From contig NC_052474.1 in the NCBI RefSeq assembly GCF_009730915.1, positions 21,673,501 to 21,737,500 on the forward strand: a stretch of DNA of 64,000 nucleotides. The letters run 5' to 3'. The notes below the pieces were generated by a model that ran no database searches, was not told where the DNA came from, and was given only the letters and a program-made list of their open reading frames with translations. The translations under genes were made by a program, and so were the position numbers. Of the stretch, positions 24,537 to 38,950 are shown piece by piece. The stretch comes from Dioscorea cayenensis subsp. rotundata. Lineage: Eukaryota > Streptophyta > Magnoliopsida > Dioscoreales > Dioscoreaceae. Every line of letters begins with the position of its first letter. Position 1 is the stretch's first letter.

Positions 24537-27500
24537 TCATCGATCATTTTCGGCTCTTAGAAGAGCAATTGTAGGTCCGAGAGCAGAACCTCTCACTGCA
24601 CGGTAAGACCAAGTACCGGTCGAGCAGTTCTTGGAACTACTCGAACAATCCGTCTTCAGAAGTTGCTCTTTCTTCTCGTCGAGGGCTTGCTTGATTTCTT
24701 TCCATTCATTATCCGGTGTCTTATCTACAAATTAAAGACCAATGCACGTTGATGTTAGGATTTCAAAGAATATATATACATCATGACAATATGTTCTTCA
24801 AATATTGTATGAGAATTTATAAGTTGCATAGTAGGCTTCATCTTATTGAATTAAATTGCAAATAAAGATTTGGTGAAATGAGAATTTCATTGGTGGTTCC
24901 GAAATCGTCTTTATGACTACAAAACTTGATGAGCAAAAATAAAGCAAACAGTTAAATCTTCAAAGAATCATCATGTGTTATGTAGTCCACAAATAGTTTT
25001 TGAGTCATAAAATATTATAAATTAGTTGAACCCAAAATATTGTAGTACATCTTGCCATGGTAAATATTAAAATACCTGCATTCCGGTTCATTGTCCCATT
25101 AATATTGTTAGTCAAGACGGGGTTCAAATCTCCGATCCGAGTTATTGTTTCCTTGGTCATGTTTCCATGCTTGCTATTTGAGAGCACCAGTTGCTTGTTC
25201 GGTCTGAAAACTCGGACGTCCATTAGTGATGCATAATCAATCTGTATGGCGATTTTTCCGATTAAATGTTAAACAGGTATTGAGATATCAAAACTTAAAA
25301 GGAACTAAATATGAGAATGTCAAACACCTCTAAAGAGCCATCCTCTTTATAAAGTGAGCCACTCGTTTGCCATAAAAATTCTTCTTCTTCTTCTTCTTTT
25401 TCCTTGTCAGGAAAAACTGGGAAATTTGGTACAGGTAGCAAGATTACATTCTTCGATATGGGGTCATATGACGATACTTTCCCAACCTATAACATTTTAA
25501 AAGATCAAGAAAGTATGAGTACTATTTGGTCAAGCATATCAAGACATTCTGCTGAGTTGATCATCAACTTTCAAATAAAAGGTAAAAAATTTATCATCAG
25601 TTGAAATAAAATTCGTAAGCGGAGCTACAAACCCGAAATGAAGAAAGTTCAGGAGTCCATGATGATGATAACTCAACCAAACGATAAGCAAGGACATCAC
25701 CTTCCTGTAAATACATAAAATAGTATAACTAGCTTGTATCTGATAATCAATAAAGTTAATTAAGATAAAGAGAATGATAGTGAATTTGATCATGATTATT
25801 ATCTCATGCAATGAGCATGTATGGAAAGCAACCTTAGGTTGGGAAGTTAATGGCTTTAGCTTCTCAAAGTCTATCTGATCATTCACCAATGATACTTCAT
25901 CATTTATCTCATTAGCCTCTGCGGTGCAGACATTATCATCATTGCCATTTCTCCATGAACCCTTCTCTCTGCCCCACTTCTGGCCTTTTTTCTTGTTGGT
26001 GATTCCATTCCAATGAAAGGTCTCCTGAACAAGAGAAACAATAATCAACAGTCGGAAATTAGTTGTGATGTCCCAGAATAAACTATTGAACTAGGTTGTT
26101 CAGCCAACCTCATAAGACCAATAAATCGGGCCACACGGGTAAAATCAATTCAGTTTGGTTATTTGGTTTCTTTCAGGTTCAATTTCTCGTAAACCGCTAG
26201 AGTTTTCGTTCAGTTTGATTTGAGAAGAGATTTAAATTTTTTTTTTAAAATACTATTAATAAATAAAAAAAAATTTAGTTGTCTAACTCTTGTTAGGACT
26301 CATTCACATCTTCATTATTAATTAAAAAAAATAAAAATAAAAATAAAAATAATTTTATATTAATGTTTAACAAGATTTTCAAACTCAACAATCTTAAACA
26401 GAAAAACACAACTACCGCCTCCTTTATCTTCTGCTTTTTGAAATATGGTATGCTTTTTTTTTGGTTCAAACTATTATACCTCAACTGCTTAAAAACTAAA
26501 CTGAACCAATCATTTCTGGTGCATTATAGTTTAGTTTCCTAAATAGCAAGATGCAATAATTTTATAAAAAACTGAAGAGCATAGACATGAGTTTTCCAAA
26601 ATCAGACATATGGCAAGTCTACTTCAGCAGAACAACCAACTTAAAGTCAACTAATGCTTACTGAGTGAAGAGAACTTGTCTTAATGTAAATAAACAATTT
26701 ATTTAATAAAAAAAAAGAAGGGAAGAGAAAGAGCGAGAAAGACATTTTAGATTTGTTTACAGCCTACCTATGGTTAGTATTTTATCCTTGGTTAAAATTC
26801 TAAACCCATATTTGCAGAGGTACATCAGCAACTACCACTTTTGCAGGGGTATGTATGCAATTAAAAAAAAAATGAATTAACTTCCTAATACAGGAGCAAT
26901 ATGTCACAGATAAAATTGGGTATATTTGTGTTCTTTTACCCCTTTTTTTTATACTTAAATCACAGAGTCAAACAAGCACCTTCAAAAATCATGACATAAT
27001 TTACAAATCAGCAAGTCATGCAAGGGAAATTTAGATGAAATCATCCAACTTTACATACATAATGTGGACCAGATCTATATGTGCCAAATGGTCACAACTT
27101 AACTAATAATTGACTAACCAACTGAAATGTCAATTTAAATGCTTCTACATCCGTTAGAATCCATAAATTAGAAGCTGATTGTATTTATAAGTCATGGCTC
27201 AAGAATAAATCAATATTCCAAGCTAGGTTCACTAGACCATAAATAAAATTAGAATTTAAAAAAAAAAACGAAAGATATTCCAGCCGCTGAAACAACAAAA
27301 AACTACCCAATTTTATAAATACCGAGAAAGGTAAGATTAAACAAAGATCATAAATTATATAGTTGGTACTAGAACGGGTACATACCATTTTTCCATTGGT
27401 TTGTTGTGTACTATGTTCTGCATCTGTAAGAAAGAGAAATATTCATCAATAGGTAGAATGTGAATTTTATATATAATAAAGTAAGGTTCACAAAAATGTT

Positions 27501-30500
27501 CAGTCTGCAATAAAGACTCAGCTGCTCAGCATATGCACCGGTAAAACTAAAAGCAAACAATTCAACAGCACTAATGATTAAATAAGTTAGTCAAACCTTT
27601 GAGTTCAGTTGAAGAATGCAGACATGGCACAGAAACCAAAAGCTATCAACTTAATCATGTTCATATACCAACAGAAATAAAGTATGATGTTTGTCACAGG
27701 AAATATTTTAACAAAACAATAACATAAATGGACAATAGAGTGGTGAAACAATGTGGGTTCACTCAAATGAGAAATCACTAATAGCATTTTCACAAACAAT
27801 CTATTTTAATTGGGTCAAAGGGCAAACATATCAACAGTGCACATACACCTTGATATAATGCAGTTTTTATTTCCCATATATCACACAACTTAGATATCCT
27901 GACATAATAAATGCTTTAAGGTACAGGTATATCAAGGTGTTTCAACAATTCTGAGCTAACATAAAGCTTCAGGCATAGATTGTACTTTGAGTAAATTGAT
28001 CTACTTCCTTTACCATTCTCATGTTTGACACATTCAAACAAAATAAGAGTAGCAAGTATTGACCATCAGGAAAGAGACAAAGGAAATCAAACAGTCAGTG
28101 ACAAAGAAAAGACTTGCTCTCAATAAGGTTAACAGTTTTGCTGGTCACAAGTTTGGAAGTCAAGTAGAATGCAAGGGATTCTTTTATGAATAAATTAACA
28201 AACAATAAAAATAAGAAAAAAGTTAAATGTATAGCTTTGATAAAATGGTTCGAACAAAATAAAAGGGATGCTGAAATGAGACATTACCTACTGGCTCAAA
28301 ACGAATATGCCCAGGACGGACTACAATGGGAATTACTTCTTCAACCATATCAGTAGTCTGTTCCACATTTTGAGGTTCTGTAATCTGATGCATCAAATTT
28401 TCCTCCATTTGATCCCTTCCTTGAGTTTCTGAGGATTGATTTTTTGAAGATGTAATCTGAACATCATTTCCAGGGTCCTGGCTCCAAAAAGGAAGTAAAT
28501 TCCACATCAGTGAAGAAGATACAAATTTTGAATGCCCAGATGTTACACCCAGCAGATACAAAAAAATGTATCCATTCCATATTTGTCAAATATAAAAAAA
28601 CTGTTAATTACACACAATACCTCTTGCTTCTTAGAATTAGACAATAACTGTTTCCATTTTCTCCTTGCCTTCTTACGACGTGCACTCCGACTTGGAGACT
28701 GTTAAACATATGTTATTGTGACAGGAATTTCATCATATAATTGTAAATTGAGTGAAAGTAACTGTTGTCTAAAATCAAAGCATAAAAAAAGCCACTAATC
28801 GATACCCTGAATCAATAAAAGGGTAACAACTAAGAAAGGTTAAGAGACAGATTTATATGATTCCAACTGAATGCATCTATACATGTTAATTCAGGTTACC
28901 ACAAATATTTCACATCAAAAAGTTTATAAGACTTTTTATTTCTTCAAAATCACTCTTTCAGGAAAAGCTTGATATACCATAAAATTTAAGAAATCTGAGA
29001 TCCAGTCCCTACTTCACACATGTGCATATCCCAAAGTAAAGGAATCTTATCACCTAGAACGATGACGGAAATTTGTGTGATAACTTTTAAAAGAAATTAT
29101 GTAGAGAGGTTCTCATGGGAATGTGGCATACCAATTCAGTATTGTTCTCAATTTAAAAAAGACTTATTCTAATATTTACTAAATTATCACATACAATGAA
29201 AAGGCGCTCCTATTTAGTAAGATTTACCATCAGCATCATTAATGCAATGTATGCTAGATATTTTTTATAACATTATTAGTAGTGCTATGAAATTAGTTCG
29301 CAATATAATAACTAAGAAAGTAAAGCCAAAATTTACTTAAGAATATGCTTGGCACTAACTAACAAATTGAAATATTGCTTCACATGAAATTAATTTATCG
29401 GCTTATTCAATTTTAATATCAATTTATAGCATAAAAGTAATAATGTGTAATTACTAGGTCATGCCAACAATGTTGATTACTCATTGCAACTCAATTTATA
29501 GTCATCTTTTGTATTCGAGTGGCAACAACAGTGATGCATTGTGTTACATGAATTCACCAAACTATTGAAGCCAAATAGCCATAAAAAGTTCCAGTAGCCT
29601 AAGCTAATTGCTTTATCCGCATAAAGAAGACACCTATGCTTAGTATCAATATTTGAGTGAGGTCACGAGGTTTTTGCCCTGCGGATGGCATTAAACTAAG
29701 CAAGTACAGTCAAGTAAAATGACAAATAAATAGTTAAGGATATCAAGAAAAATTACCAAAAGAAAAACAAGTATGAAACTAGTAGGTTCCAGTCAAATAA
29801 TTAAAACAGAAAATAGCAGCTAATAACTAACCTTCCTGACACCTTCACTGAGTGCTTCACATCCATTTATTTCAATTTCTCCTTCAACTTGGTTGTGCCT
29901 ACAGAGCATGGAATAAGTAAATGCGAAACCTAAGGCAAAATCAAGTAAATTTAAAAAATAAAGGAAAATATATTGAAGGTTCATCATTTGAAAACTAGTT
30001 CTAATTTTCTAATTACTTGTTAAACAAAATTATAGATGGCATTCAGATGAAGAAACACATCATATTATGAGAGCAAGGGCATTGTGTCAGATGAAAAGAA
30101 TAAAGGTATTTCATCATAAACATTTCGAAATGTATTCAACTTATAACCTAAAAATTTATAGGAAATAGTTCGTAAACTACTAAAAATTGGGGAGCCTTTA
30201 CAGGAAAGACATATTATAGACAGTTAATAAGAGAGATGTTCAAGGCCAAAGTGATAAGTCTTCCTCATTTGCATGTATACTAACAGATTGCTATGTCCTC
30301 ACAAAGGCTCTTCCAGGCTATCCAATCAGGAGTTGCATTCCAAATAATCTAGGCTGTGTTTGATCTCCATGTGCGGCTTGTGTGGGAGGGTTAGCATACT
30401 TTATTCTATCAAGGGTTGTGTTCCATTATGAAGCAATCCTCATCTTAGTGATATATCATGTAAAGCAAGATTAATTGATAAGAAATCAGTTGTCTACATA

Positions 30501-33500
30501 TATAAGTGTATATCAGCATAACACATGCCAAATCTTACAGGATATGAGCACTAGAAGTAAAACCATCACCCTAAAGCAATATCATAGGACGAAAGATGAC
30601 AGGACACTTTATTTAGACAGCATGAATTATGAACTAATTCAGACATAGATAGTGCATCAACCAAACTCAGAGAAAACTAGCCCTTTGCAATCTGAATCAT
30701 GGCCTAGTTAAAGGCCATATCTAATCCTGTAGACTCCTGAAAGTAATAGGAACACTATGAATTTGAGACATTCCACTTTCCTCTTCAAGAGGGCAAATAA
30801 ATGTCAGAATTCATTGTTTTCTCATTGTTATCCTATTTCCCAAAAAATGTTAGCAGAGGGCAACTCAGCCATGCTTGTGAGTGTCGCCTCTACGGCTTAA
30901 ATCAAGCCAGTCAAATCTTGCAGTTGATTAGACCTTCCTATCATTCAAATGATTTGGCTTCACAGTGAGAACTTATGACAAACACAGCCTTTGAAAATCT
31001 CATGAAGCCACTTCAAGCTTCTTGGCAATCAAGTCACCTACTTTCATACTCGAGCTCAAACAACCATTGGGACCAGTTGCTCTGTTGTTGGTCTTGTTAT
31101 GATCCAAAGTAGGTCAAAACTAACTCAATATTTCACAGAAATTATCATAATATAGTTGCTATCAGGCCAGATTAGATTAACATATAATGGCCATAACATA
31201 CTGAAGCTATGAATATGAAGGTAGTAGAAGGCCACAAAATCCATGGATCAATGGATCAATATTATGTTTTCTTGAAGATACCAAGACAGAAAAATATACC
31301 ATTACTATGTCATTATTTGCAATCAAATAATAAATATATACTTAAAAATTCAACTAACCAAAAATTTTAAATGTAGTAACACTAATAGGTTTAGTTCTAA
31401 ATATGAAAACATTAATTTCTATTGAATTCAAGCGTAAGCATCAAACATTGTCAACCGAGAAGTGATACTTTGAAAGAACATAGAATCATAACATTCCTTC
31501 TTCACTTGATCTATCCTTCCATAAATGGAAGAAGTCACATCCAGTAGGAAAATTGCATAAGTCCTTAGGCCCCTTCTCACACAAAAAATGGCGAATTAAA
31601 TAAACCTGACAGTCTAAGAGCACAGAGATAATATAGCACATGTGCAACTGCACCACACCTGATCATCCTCCAAGGCAGCCATAAGAGAGTTTCTTGGTTG
31701 ATTTTAAACAGAAAACATGTTGGGCGTGCATTTCTACTATCATGTTTATTTCATTTTGTGTTGAGCTAAAAAGCATAAAACAACCAACTCAATTGCACTC
31801 AAATTATAAATCATAGTTTAAGAAATTACTGTTGTATGGCATGATGACCTGGCAATTGCATTATTTTTTATTTCTTGAGCATCAAATGATTTATTCTTCA
31901 AGAATAAGTAGACAAAGCATACTATTTCAATCATAATGTCATTTGATACTTGAGATTTATGTAGACAGGTAATATAATAGAACAATGAAAATAGCCATAA
32001 CAAGTCCAACTCACATTAAGTAAATTGTTTTCAAGTGGAATATAAAAGAACTTTAAGTTTACCTCTCTTCTGAAGTGACAGAACCAGCTTTATTCTTATC
32101 ACTAGTTCCAACTTCAGGGGTAAACATGCCATCAGATACAGTATCACCAAGAGGTACCTTGCACTTCTTGTCATTCTTCCTGGAACCGCCTCTCTTTTTA
32201 GAAAAATCTTCATCCTTCTCTGAGTGAATTTCATCATCTCTTTCACTGGCACCAATTAATTCCTTAAGCCTAATTGATTTCAATTTCTTTCCCCTGCAAT
32301 AATTTGAAAATTATGCTATTAAAATCCTAAATCATTTAATACTAAAGAATGTACACAAACAGGCCAAAAAATAGAGCAATGAAAATGGCTACTGGCTATG
32401 ACAAGGATAATTTTAATATCACTAAATATTTTTCAAGGAGTATATAAGACAAATGAGTCTACCTCCCTTCTGAAGTGACAGAACCACCCATATTCTTATC
32501 ATTAACTCCAACTTTAGGGGTAGTCATTCCATCAGATGAAAAATCACTGGAAGGTACCTTCCCCTTCTTGTGACCATTCTTGCTGGATCTGGCTTTCTTT
32601 TTCAAAGAAACTTCCTCATGCTCTATGTGAATTTCATCAACTCTCGCACTAACCTCAATCATTTCCTCGAAGCTGGTTTGTTTCAATTTCTTTCTCCTAT
32701 GATAAGTTACAGAAAATGATGGATTCAATAGTAAGACGGTATGAAAAATTATATCATCCAACCAGGTAAACTGATGCCTCAAGAAGCAAAAATTTATAAC
32801 AGATACTTAACAAATAGCTTGGTTTAATATGTGACTCACATCTGCAATAATCATATGAGCCCAAATAACGTACTAGGCAAAACTAAATGATGCACATATA
32901 ATACAGAAATTCCTTTGGATGCGCTTTATTGGCAAAATAATTGCAAATAATCAGCTCAATTTGCTAGGAATTGGAGTTGAGATCAAGTAAGCAAAAACCT
33001 GTTTGGACAACGCAAAGGAATTATAACACTGCAACAAATCCATATGCAACCATGGATACAAGCTATATACATATATCAAATGACAAATGCACAGAATAAA
33101 TATTATAATCTGATAAACCTTTAATAGCCTGGATGCACTACCCATGCCTCTGATCATGAAGTACACACCCAGGCTGTCTCAAAGCTTGCTGAAAACCAGT
33201 TCAGATATGATTCTAATATGAAACTGAAATACAGTAAATACTATAAATGTGCTATTTCCAAAATTAGTTACCCGTTGTAAGGCAGAAAATTGATGTGAAA
33301 TATAATAGAGATGAAACAAGGAAAACACACACACACACACACACTCACAAACTGAAGAAAAAAAAATTGCAGCTAATTGTTTTGGATGTATTCAATTATC
33401 AAGATGAAAAGTCATAACTTTTATTGGAAAAGCTACAAAAGGCATTGTTTAAAGCAGTACAAATTGGTTAGTTATGAGCTTACATTTCTATGCTTGATTA

Positions 33501-36500
33501 GAACAAAGAATAAATTAATTTCACAGAAAGAAAGGTCTTCAAATACTACTAAAGAACCAAGTTCAGAAATATATATATATATATCCATTTAAATTCTTTT
33601 AAATTAATATTCTTTAATATCCAGAATAATAGCTTTCTAAAAACAATATGTAACATCTAATTAAAGTTCTAAAGAATACATATACACACACAGCACGTGC
33701 GTGCGTGTGCGCGTGCTCACGCACATTAGCATTTAGGAAAATTTCATAATAAAAGATCGAGTCACTTGGCCACTAAGATCCAATGGTATTTAAGTTGATT
33801 TTAGGAATTGTTATCTTTACACAGATCAGCATTACCAACAAGCAGAATGTCTAAGATTTTTACGCAAACCAACACATAGAATGCAAATCTTTATAACTCA
33901 AGGGAGACCAGTAACACTTGGTCACTTTTCAAAATGTAAGATCATATAAGCAAGGCTATTATCAATCACCAATGATGATCTCACAAAATAATACCAACTA
34001 CTGATAGGTAAAACAAAAGAGTTATTCCGATTGTCTCTGCTCTGCATACACATGCAATCATGTCTACGTATGTAAGCATTTTAATATCACAATAAGACTA
34101 TTGCCTTCTACTGTTAAATAATGCCATACTTAAGCTGCCAGATATATTATTTCCTTGCTAGCTTCATTTCAACATCCTATCACATCAACTTATAAGCAGT
34201 ATTCACAAAACAGTGCTCCACATGCTTCATCCTTGGCCCTGCATCTTTGAGCAGTATAATCTTCGATTCATACTTTCACAACTTTGCACCTTTAAAAGGT
34301 TTCTTGTTCGATTTGTGTTGTGCAGCTTCCTATTGCATGATGCATGGTTCAGTTCATCTTTATGATAGGACCCTGTTGCTTATGACAACTTGAATTTGGA
34401 AAAGAACAAGCAGTAATACTAATATAATATCCTTAATTCCATATATAATCATATTCATGTCAGCGAATACTCTTTTCATCAATGTTTTTGTCATTAATAA
34501 GAGACAGAGTGATTTGTAAACATATAGTATATAAATGGAGTGTATATTTTTGAGCATTATGACAGACCATAGATTATATCAAGTTTTCACATTAGTTCCA
34601 TCAAGTAAATAGCTTGCCTATGCTCCACAAAGGGATAGATGTAACAAAATCTCTTCAAATGAAGGATGAAATACCAAACAAATAATTATCGTTAACAACA
34701 AAACAAGTAACTCTTAGCACTCATCATTCAACAAGAAAAAGTCTATAAAAGATTCCTTAAATATGAATAATTTTGCTAGTCAGCAAAAAAATGGTATTTG
34801 AATCCATAAATGATAATATGACATGCTACAAGGCTTCAACAAGGGATACTGCTTTTGCCAACAAGACGACTGCTGACAAATGAATCTAAATTTGTATAAC
34901 ACATATGAATCACCATCATCAGTGAGAAAGAGAGAGAAAAAGAAATAAAAACATATTTTTAACAATGAGCACTCACAAAATATGCCAAGTATTAAACTTT
35001 GAAATGCTTGAAATACATTAATGCAAATTTAAGGAAGGTATAAGTGATTCTATTGGAAAGGTATTGTAGTCTCAAACACAAACAAAAGAATAATATCAGA
35101 TGTTATACCAAAATTGTTAGAGAGGCATAACTTGAAATAAATTATCTTTCCCACAGTCAGAAGGTCATCATGTTATTGACAAAAGCTAACCAACTGAGCA
35201 TTTAAAAGGAATGATTTAAGAATAATAATAGGCTCAGTCTTGATAATATCAGAATAGAAAAGTAATAGATGATATTTTCACCTTGGTACCAAATCCTCAC
35301 TTGAACGCTTTTTTCTCTTTGAGTTTATCTGTACACCAACAGGGGTTTCCTCGGATATTGCTTTCTCAGGATGATCATCTGCATTCTCTTCATTTTCACT
35401 CTCATGTCCCTCCAACTCTTCTTCGAGCTCCTTGATGGCCAAACGCTGGTCACCACAAGCAATAGTTTGTTTCTCCACTATCTCACAATCTTGAATTTGA
35501 AGTGCATCATGATCTTCTATGTTAACAACCTTCCTCGACTGAACAGTCTTTTTCCTCACACTGAAACAGAGACAGATAGGCCTTCCATAATAATCACTTC
35601 TAATGAGGATTTTGCAAACATCATTTTAAACCAAGCAGCCTTAATTAATGCAAGTGTGGAAATCTCTGTGCAGGTCATGTTGGCAAAAATTTTAAAGATT
35701 AAGTATGATAATAAGAAAAATAGATATAATATTAGGTTTTCAAAAACAAGGCATAACCAAAAACAGTGTTGAACTTCATCATATGCACTTAAATGTATAA
35801 CCTGCTAAAGAATAGAAACATAATATTACAACATGATGAAGGTACTATGGGTTCACAATTTGTATAAGATAACAAAATGCAGGATGGGCAACAAAATGTT
35901 CTTTAGTTTAGGTAGAGGGCAAGGATACATAACTCATTTAATATTACTGTGATTTATTTTCTTAAAAAGATGGTAAGCAATGTTAATATTACAAAATTTC
36001 CAGAGTCTATCTGCAAGCGCATAAAGCATGAGTAGAATATATGACCAGCTCAGCTTGAACAAGCTTTTAAAAAATTTATCATTTAGATGTTGTATTCTTA
36101 AAAGGTACTTAGATAATTACCTTGTCTCTTAATCAAACCGAAAAGTATCTCAAATCAGGTTAATGGATAAGTGCATCAGTATTTTGTGGATTTGATAAGA
36201 GTTAGAGACCAACATGCTTTTCACTTCACTAAAAGATAAAAACTGGTGAATCTAGAAGAGAGGATACTGTAACAGTATTAGCACTCAGCAAATTTGGTAA
36301 GAAATGAAGACCAATCTGCTTGTTAGTGCACAATAAGAGTGTCTGACATAGAAGAATAGCCATGAACAACCACTAAACTACTACTGCTAAGACTTTTAAT
36401 AACTCATGAAAGACCTGGTATCTCATGAAAGACCTGGTAAAAATTGTCTATCGATACAAAAGCTTAAATGAACTTGATAAACTTAGAGAAGAGAAGAAGC

Positions 36501-38705
36501 ATGCAGTAAGATCTAAAATCTGAAGTGACCAACTCAGGCAATCTGGCTATCCCATTTCTCAAGAATGGAAATTTGAAACTCCGAAAAACGATGACTGATT
36601 GAAATTTGAATAGAAGCTATCGCTTGTCAAATATTGAGATTCAGTGAATAGTTGTTGAGAGGAAGCAATTAAAAGTGATAGTTAACTTGGATATTTGACG
36701 CTTAATGTAATAGCTAGAAGCACATGCCATGCAAATCAACAACTTCTTTTGTGCTTCACATGTACAAAAGACCAAGGTTTTTATATAACCATGCCAGAGA
36801 GGTTAAAAAATTTCTACTTCTCCTCATTTGTTTGTGAACCAGAGAGAAGGGAGAAAAAACCCAAAATGCTATGTGTATTAAAATAATAATAATAAAGCGC
36901 AACATGTTAACAGCGCTGATATCACTACCCTCTCTCCCCTCTGTGTTAATCTGATTTTTCTGGTTTTTTATAGCAACACATAAGATGCCGGCTCATTTCA
37001 GGATTCATTAACATTGAGTACAACAATATTGTTTATAGACGCAAGTTGGCATATCTTCATCAAGTTGAGTGATAGAATTTCTATAATTATTTGTTCACTG
37101 TACGGGAACATTACTTCAAACTTCAAAGATCTTAAATATCTTGTAATATATGTTGTCATTTATATTCCATCTCATTCTACTCTTAAAAGATATTATTTGC
37201 AAGAGGAAGGCCTGTTATTTCTGAGGAACGTGCCCTGAACGAAGATGATAACCTAAAGCAGGAATCAAGAAATGAGATCAAGTAAAAGAATGCAAAGTAA
37301 AATGTGTTCATTTATAACTAAAAACTAGCATGCAACAGCTAATCCATACAGGTGCTCCTAACAATTACTAAATGTAATTGAGACCAACAATGAGCAAAGC
37401 CAGTGATTAAAAGAGCTTGAACCCTTGGAAAGTCCTCCTCTAACAAAGTATAGATGCATAACTGTAAAGTATCACTTGAACTATATTCCATTGCGGTTAT
37501 GCTCCGTATAACACAGGTGTAGAAATGTGGTCCAAATGGCATGTCCTAGAAGTTCATTTCAGCTCATTTCATAGTCATGCGTTTAAAGAGGATGTCAATG
37601 CAAACAAAACTTTGTATTGCAGATAGTAGAAATAGAGAAGTACTCAGTTAGGGTTAACCTGATGATATCTTTATCTCTAATAATGGAACTTGATTCAAAT
37701 GAAGGCAAGACAAAGCCATCCATCTGTAACCAACAATAGACACAAGTAAAACTAGCTTCCAAATACAAACATGCTAGATAAATAACATAAGTAATAAAAA
37801 AAAATACAGCCAGTTTAAACTTCAGAAGCTCATATGATAAAAGAAACTTTATTACACTGCTCATAAATTTCAGACATATATATTCAATAATAACTCTAGA
37901 TGATGATAGAATTTTCTTTTTCTTAGCAATTTAGAAAAATTTCTAAATAGTAGTAGAACTCATCATTAAACAAAGACTAGGGGAAACAGTTCAGAATGTG
38001 CATGTGTGTAATGCATACAGAATGACCAGAAAAAAGTGTGGTAGAGTTCTATGAGGACACTAGTGCATCCAACCAAACTACCTCTTCCCTGAGTTAATTC
38101 AATTCAAAATCACAATTCAGGTTTCATTCTCAATTTGCATCTTATATTTCAATTGATCATTTAGAAGTGGTTAAGTTCCACTCTATACTACACCAGACAT
38201 TATACTCAACTTTCTTTTCTATTTTTTTATGTATTTTTAATGCGAATTATTATTTTGAGGAGGACCAAAACGGACACTTCCTCATCCTCATGAATTTGAA
38301 CAAAGAATCCAAAGATTCACACAACTACAAATAACCTGGTACTCTAAGGCAACACAAAAACTACTAACAACCTAAAACATTGGCATCTCTTTCAAGCATC
38401 TCAAAGCACCAACATCATCAAAAACGCCAAAAATGCTTCCTTTCAAAACATATGCAGTAAAAATAAAGCCCTAAAAACCAGAAACAAAACAAAGAACAGT
38501 AACGGAGACATACGACGAGCAGTACACCATCAGGGCAGGAGCGATGGAGGTCAAACAAGCGAGAGATGTGAGAAGCGAGGTCAATGATGGTGGTGATGTC
38601 CGGAGTGAGAAGGCACCAACACCGCCTCAACGACTCCGAGCGCTGGCCCTTTGTGAGGAGATGGCGATCATCGAAAACCAGGCGGATCCTCAGCGGATCC
38701 CTCAT
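24537..38705 (-). CDS. COILIN: Coilin, Cajal body scaffold protein
   Basis: Fourteen exons on the minus strand: 38705-38514, 37723-37659, 35560-35282, 32696-32463, 32293-32063, 29898-29832, 28698-28621, 28477-28288, 27423-27386, 26024-25833, 25704-25633, 25486-25328, 25241-25076, 24724-24537; 716 aa with all phases consistent. The N-terminal self-association domain is clear (LRIRLVFDDRHLLTKGQRSE, LRRCWCLLTPDITTIIDLAS, MDGFVLPSFESSSIIRDKD). A long acidic/basic disordered middle includes SKRKKRSSED and, near 362-372, PSRSARRKKARR, an NLS-like block typical of coilin. The C-terminal Tudor-like region runs from HIRFEPV through FHWNGITNKKKGQKWG, EGDVLAYRLVELSSSWTPEL and VGKVSSYDPISKNVILLPV, ending SYRAVRGSALGPTIALLRAE. 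Exons 4 and 5 are diverged tandem copies. Start chosen because the next residues align with known coilins. Introns up to 2.6 kb are unusually long for this gene. Role: nucleation of Cajal bodies and snRNP/snoRNP maturation. Confidence 0.95.
32063..32700 (-). repeat. Tandem exon duplication inside coilin (exons 4 and 5)
   Basis: Exon 4 (32463-32696) and exon 5 (32063-32293) encode 78- and 77-residue segments with about 44 identities by hand count: both begin R-x-KKLK, share DEIH, KVP, SDGM, TP-x-VG, DKN and end GSVTSE-x-R. Both exons have the same phase (2-2), and flanking intron sequence is also similar (for example AGCAATGAAAATGGCTA at 32373 against AACAATGAAAATAGCCA at 31981), so a unit of about 400 bp including intron was duplicated. 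Confidence 0.88.
33323..33344. repeat. (AC)n microsatellite in coilin intron 3
   Basis: About eleven CA units, 350 bases from a second CA/GTGC-rich tract at 33681-33724. Confidence 0.9.
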
Positions 38706-38919
38706 TGCCAAGCACCGCCCTTGAATGCCCCGTTCGAAGGAAAGACAGAACAAAGGGAGAGGGTTTAAGCTTCTCTAATAAAAAGAAGGGTTTTTTTTTT
38801 TTGCATATTTCCCCTTGTAAAATAGTGTAATTGTTAATAAATAGATGAAGATATTATTAATTTAATATTTATTTTTATATAAATTATCATTTAAATCAAC
38901 TGCAATTGCAAAGTAAATT

Positions 38920-38950
<31 letters not shown>

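Noticed and set aside
26085-26540. Possible MITE in coilin intron 9, with GTTTGGTT and AACTGAACC motifs at opposite ends.
   Set aside because: Ends could not be paired into a convincing inverted repeat and no target-site duplication was seen.
36399-36438. Short tandem CTCATGAAAGACCTGGTA repeat in a coilin intron.
   Set aside because: Only two 19-bp copies; ordinary slippage with no sign of function.
38706-38753. N-terminal extension of coilin in frame upstream of 38705.
   Set aside because: No ATG in the extension, and known coilins start just before the R-x-RLVF segment.
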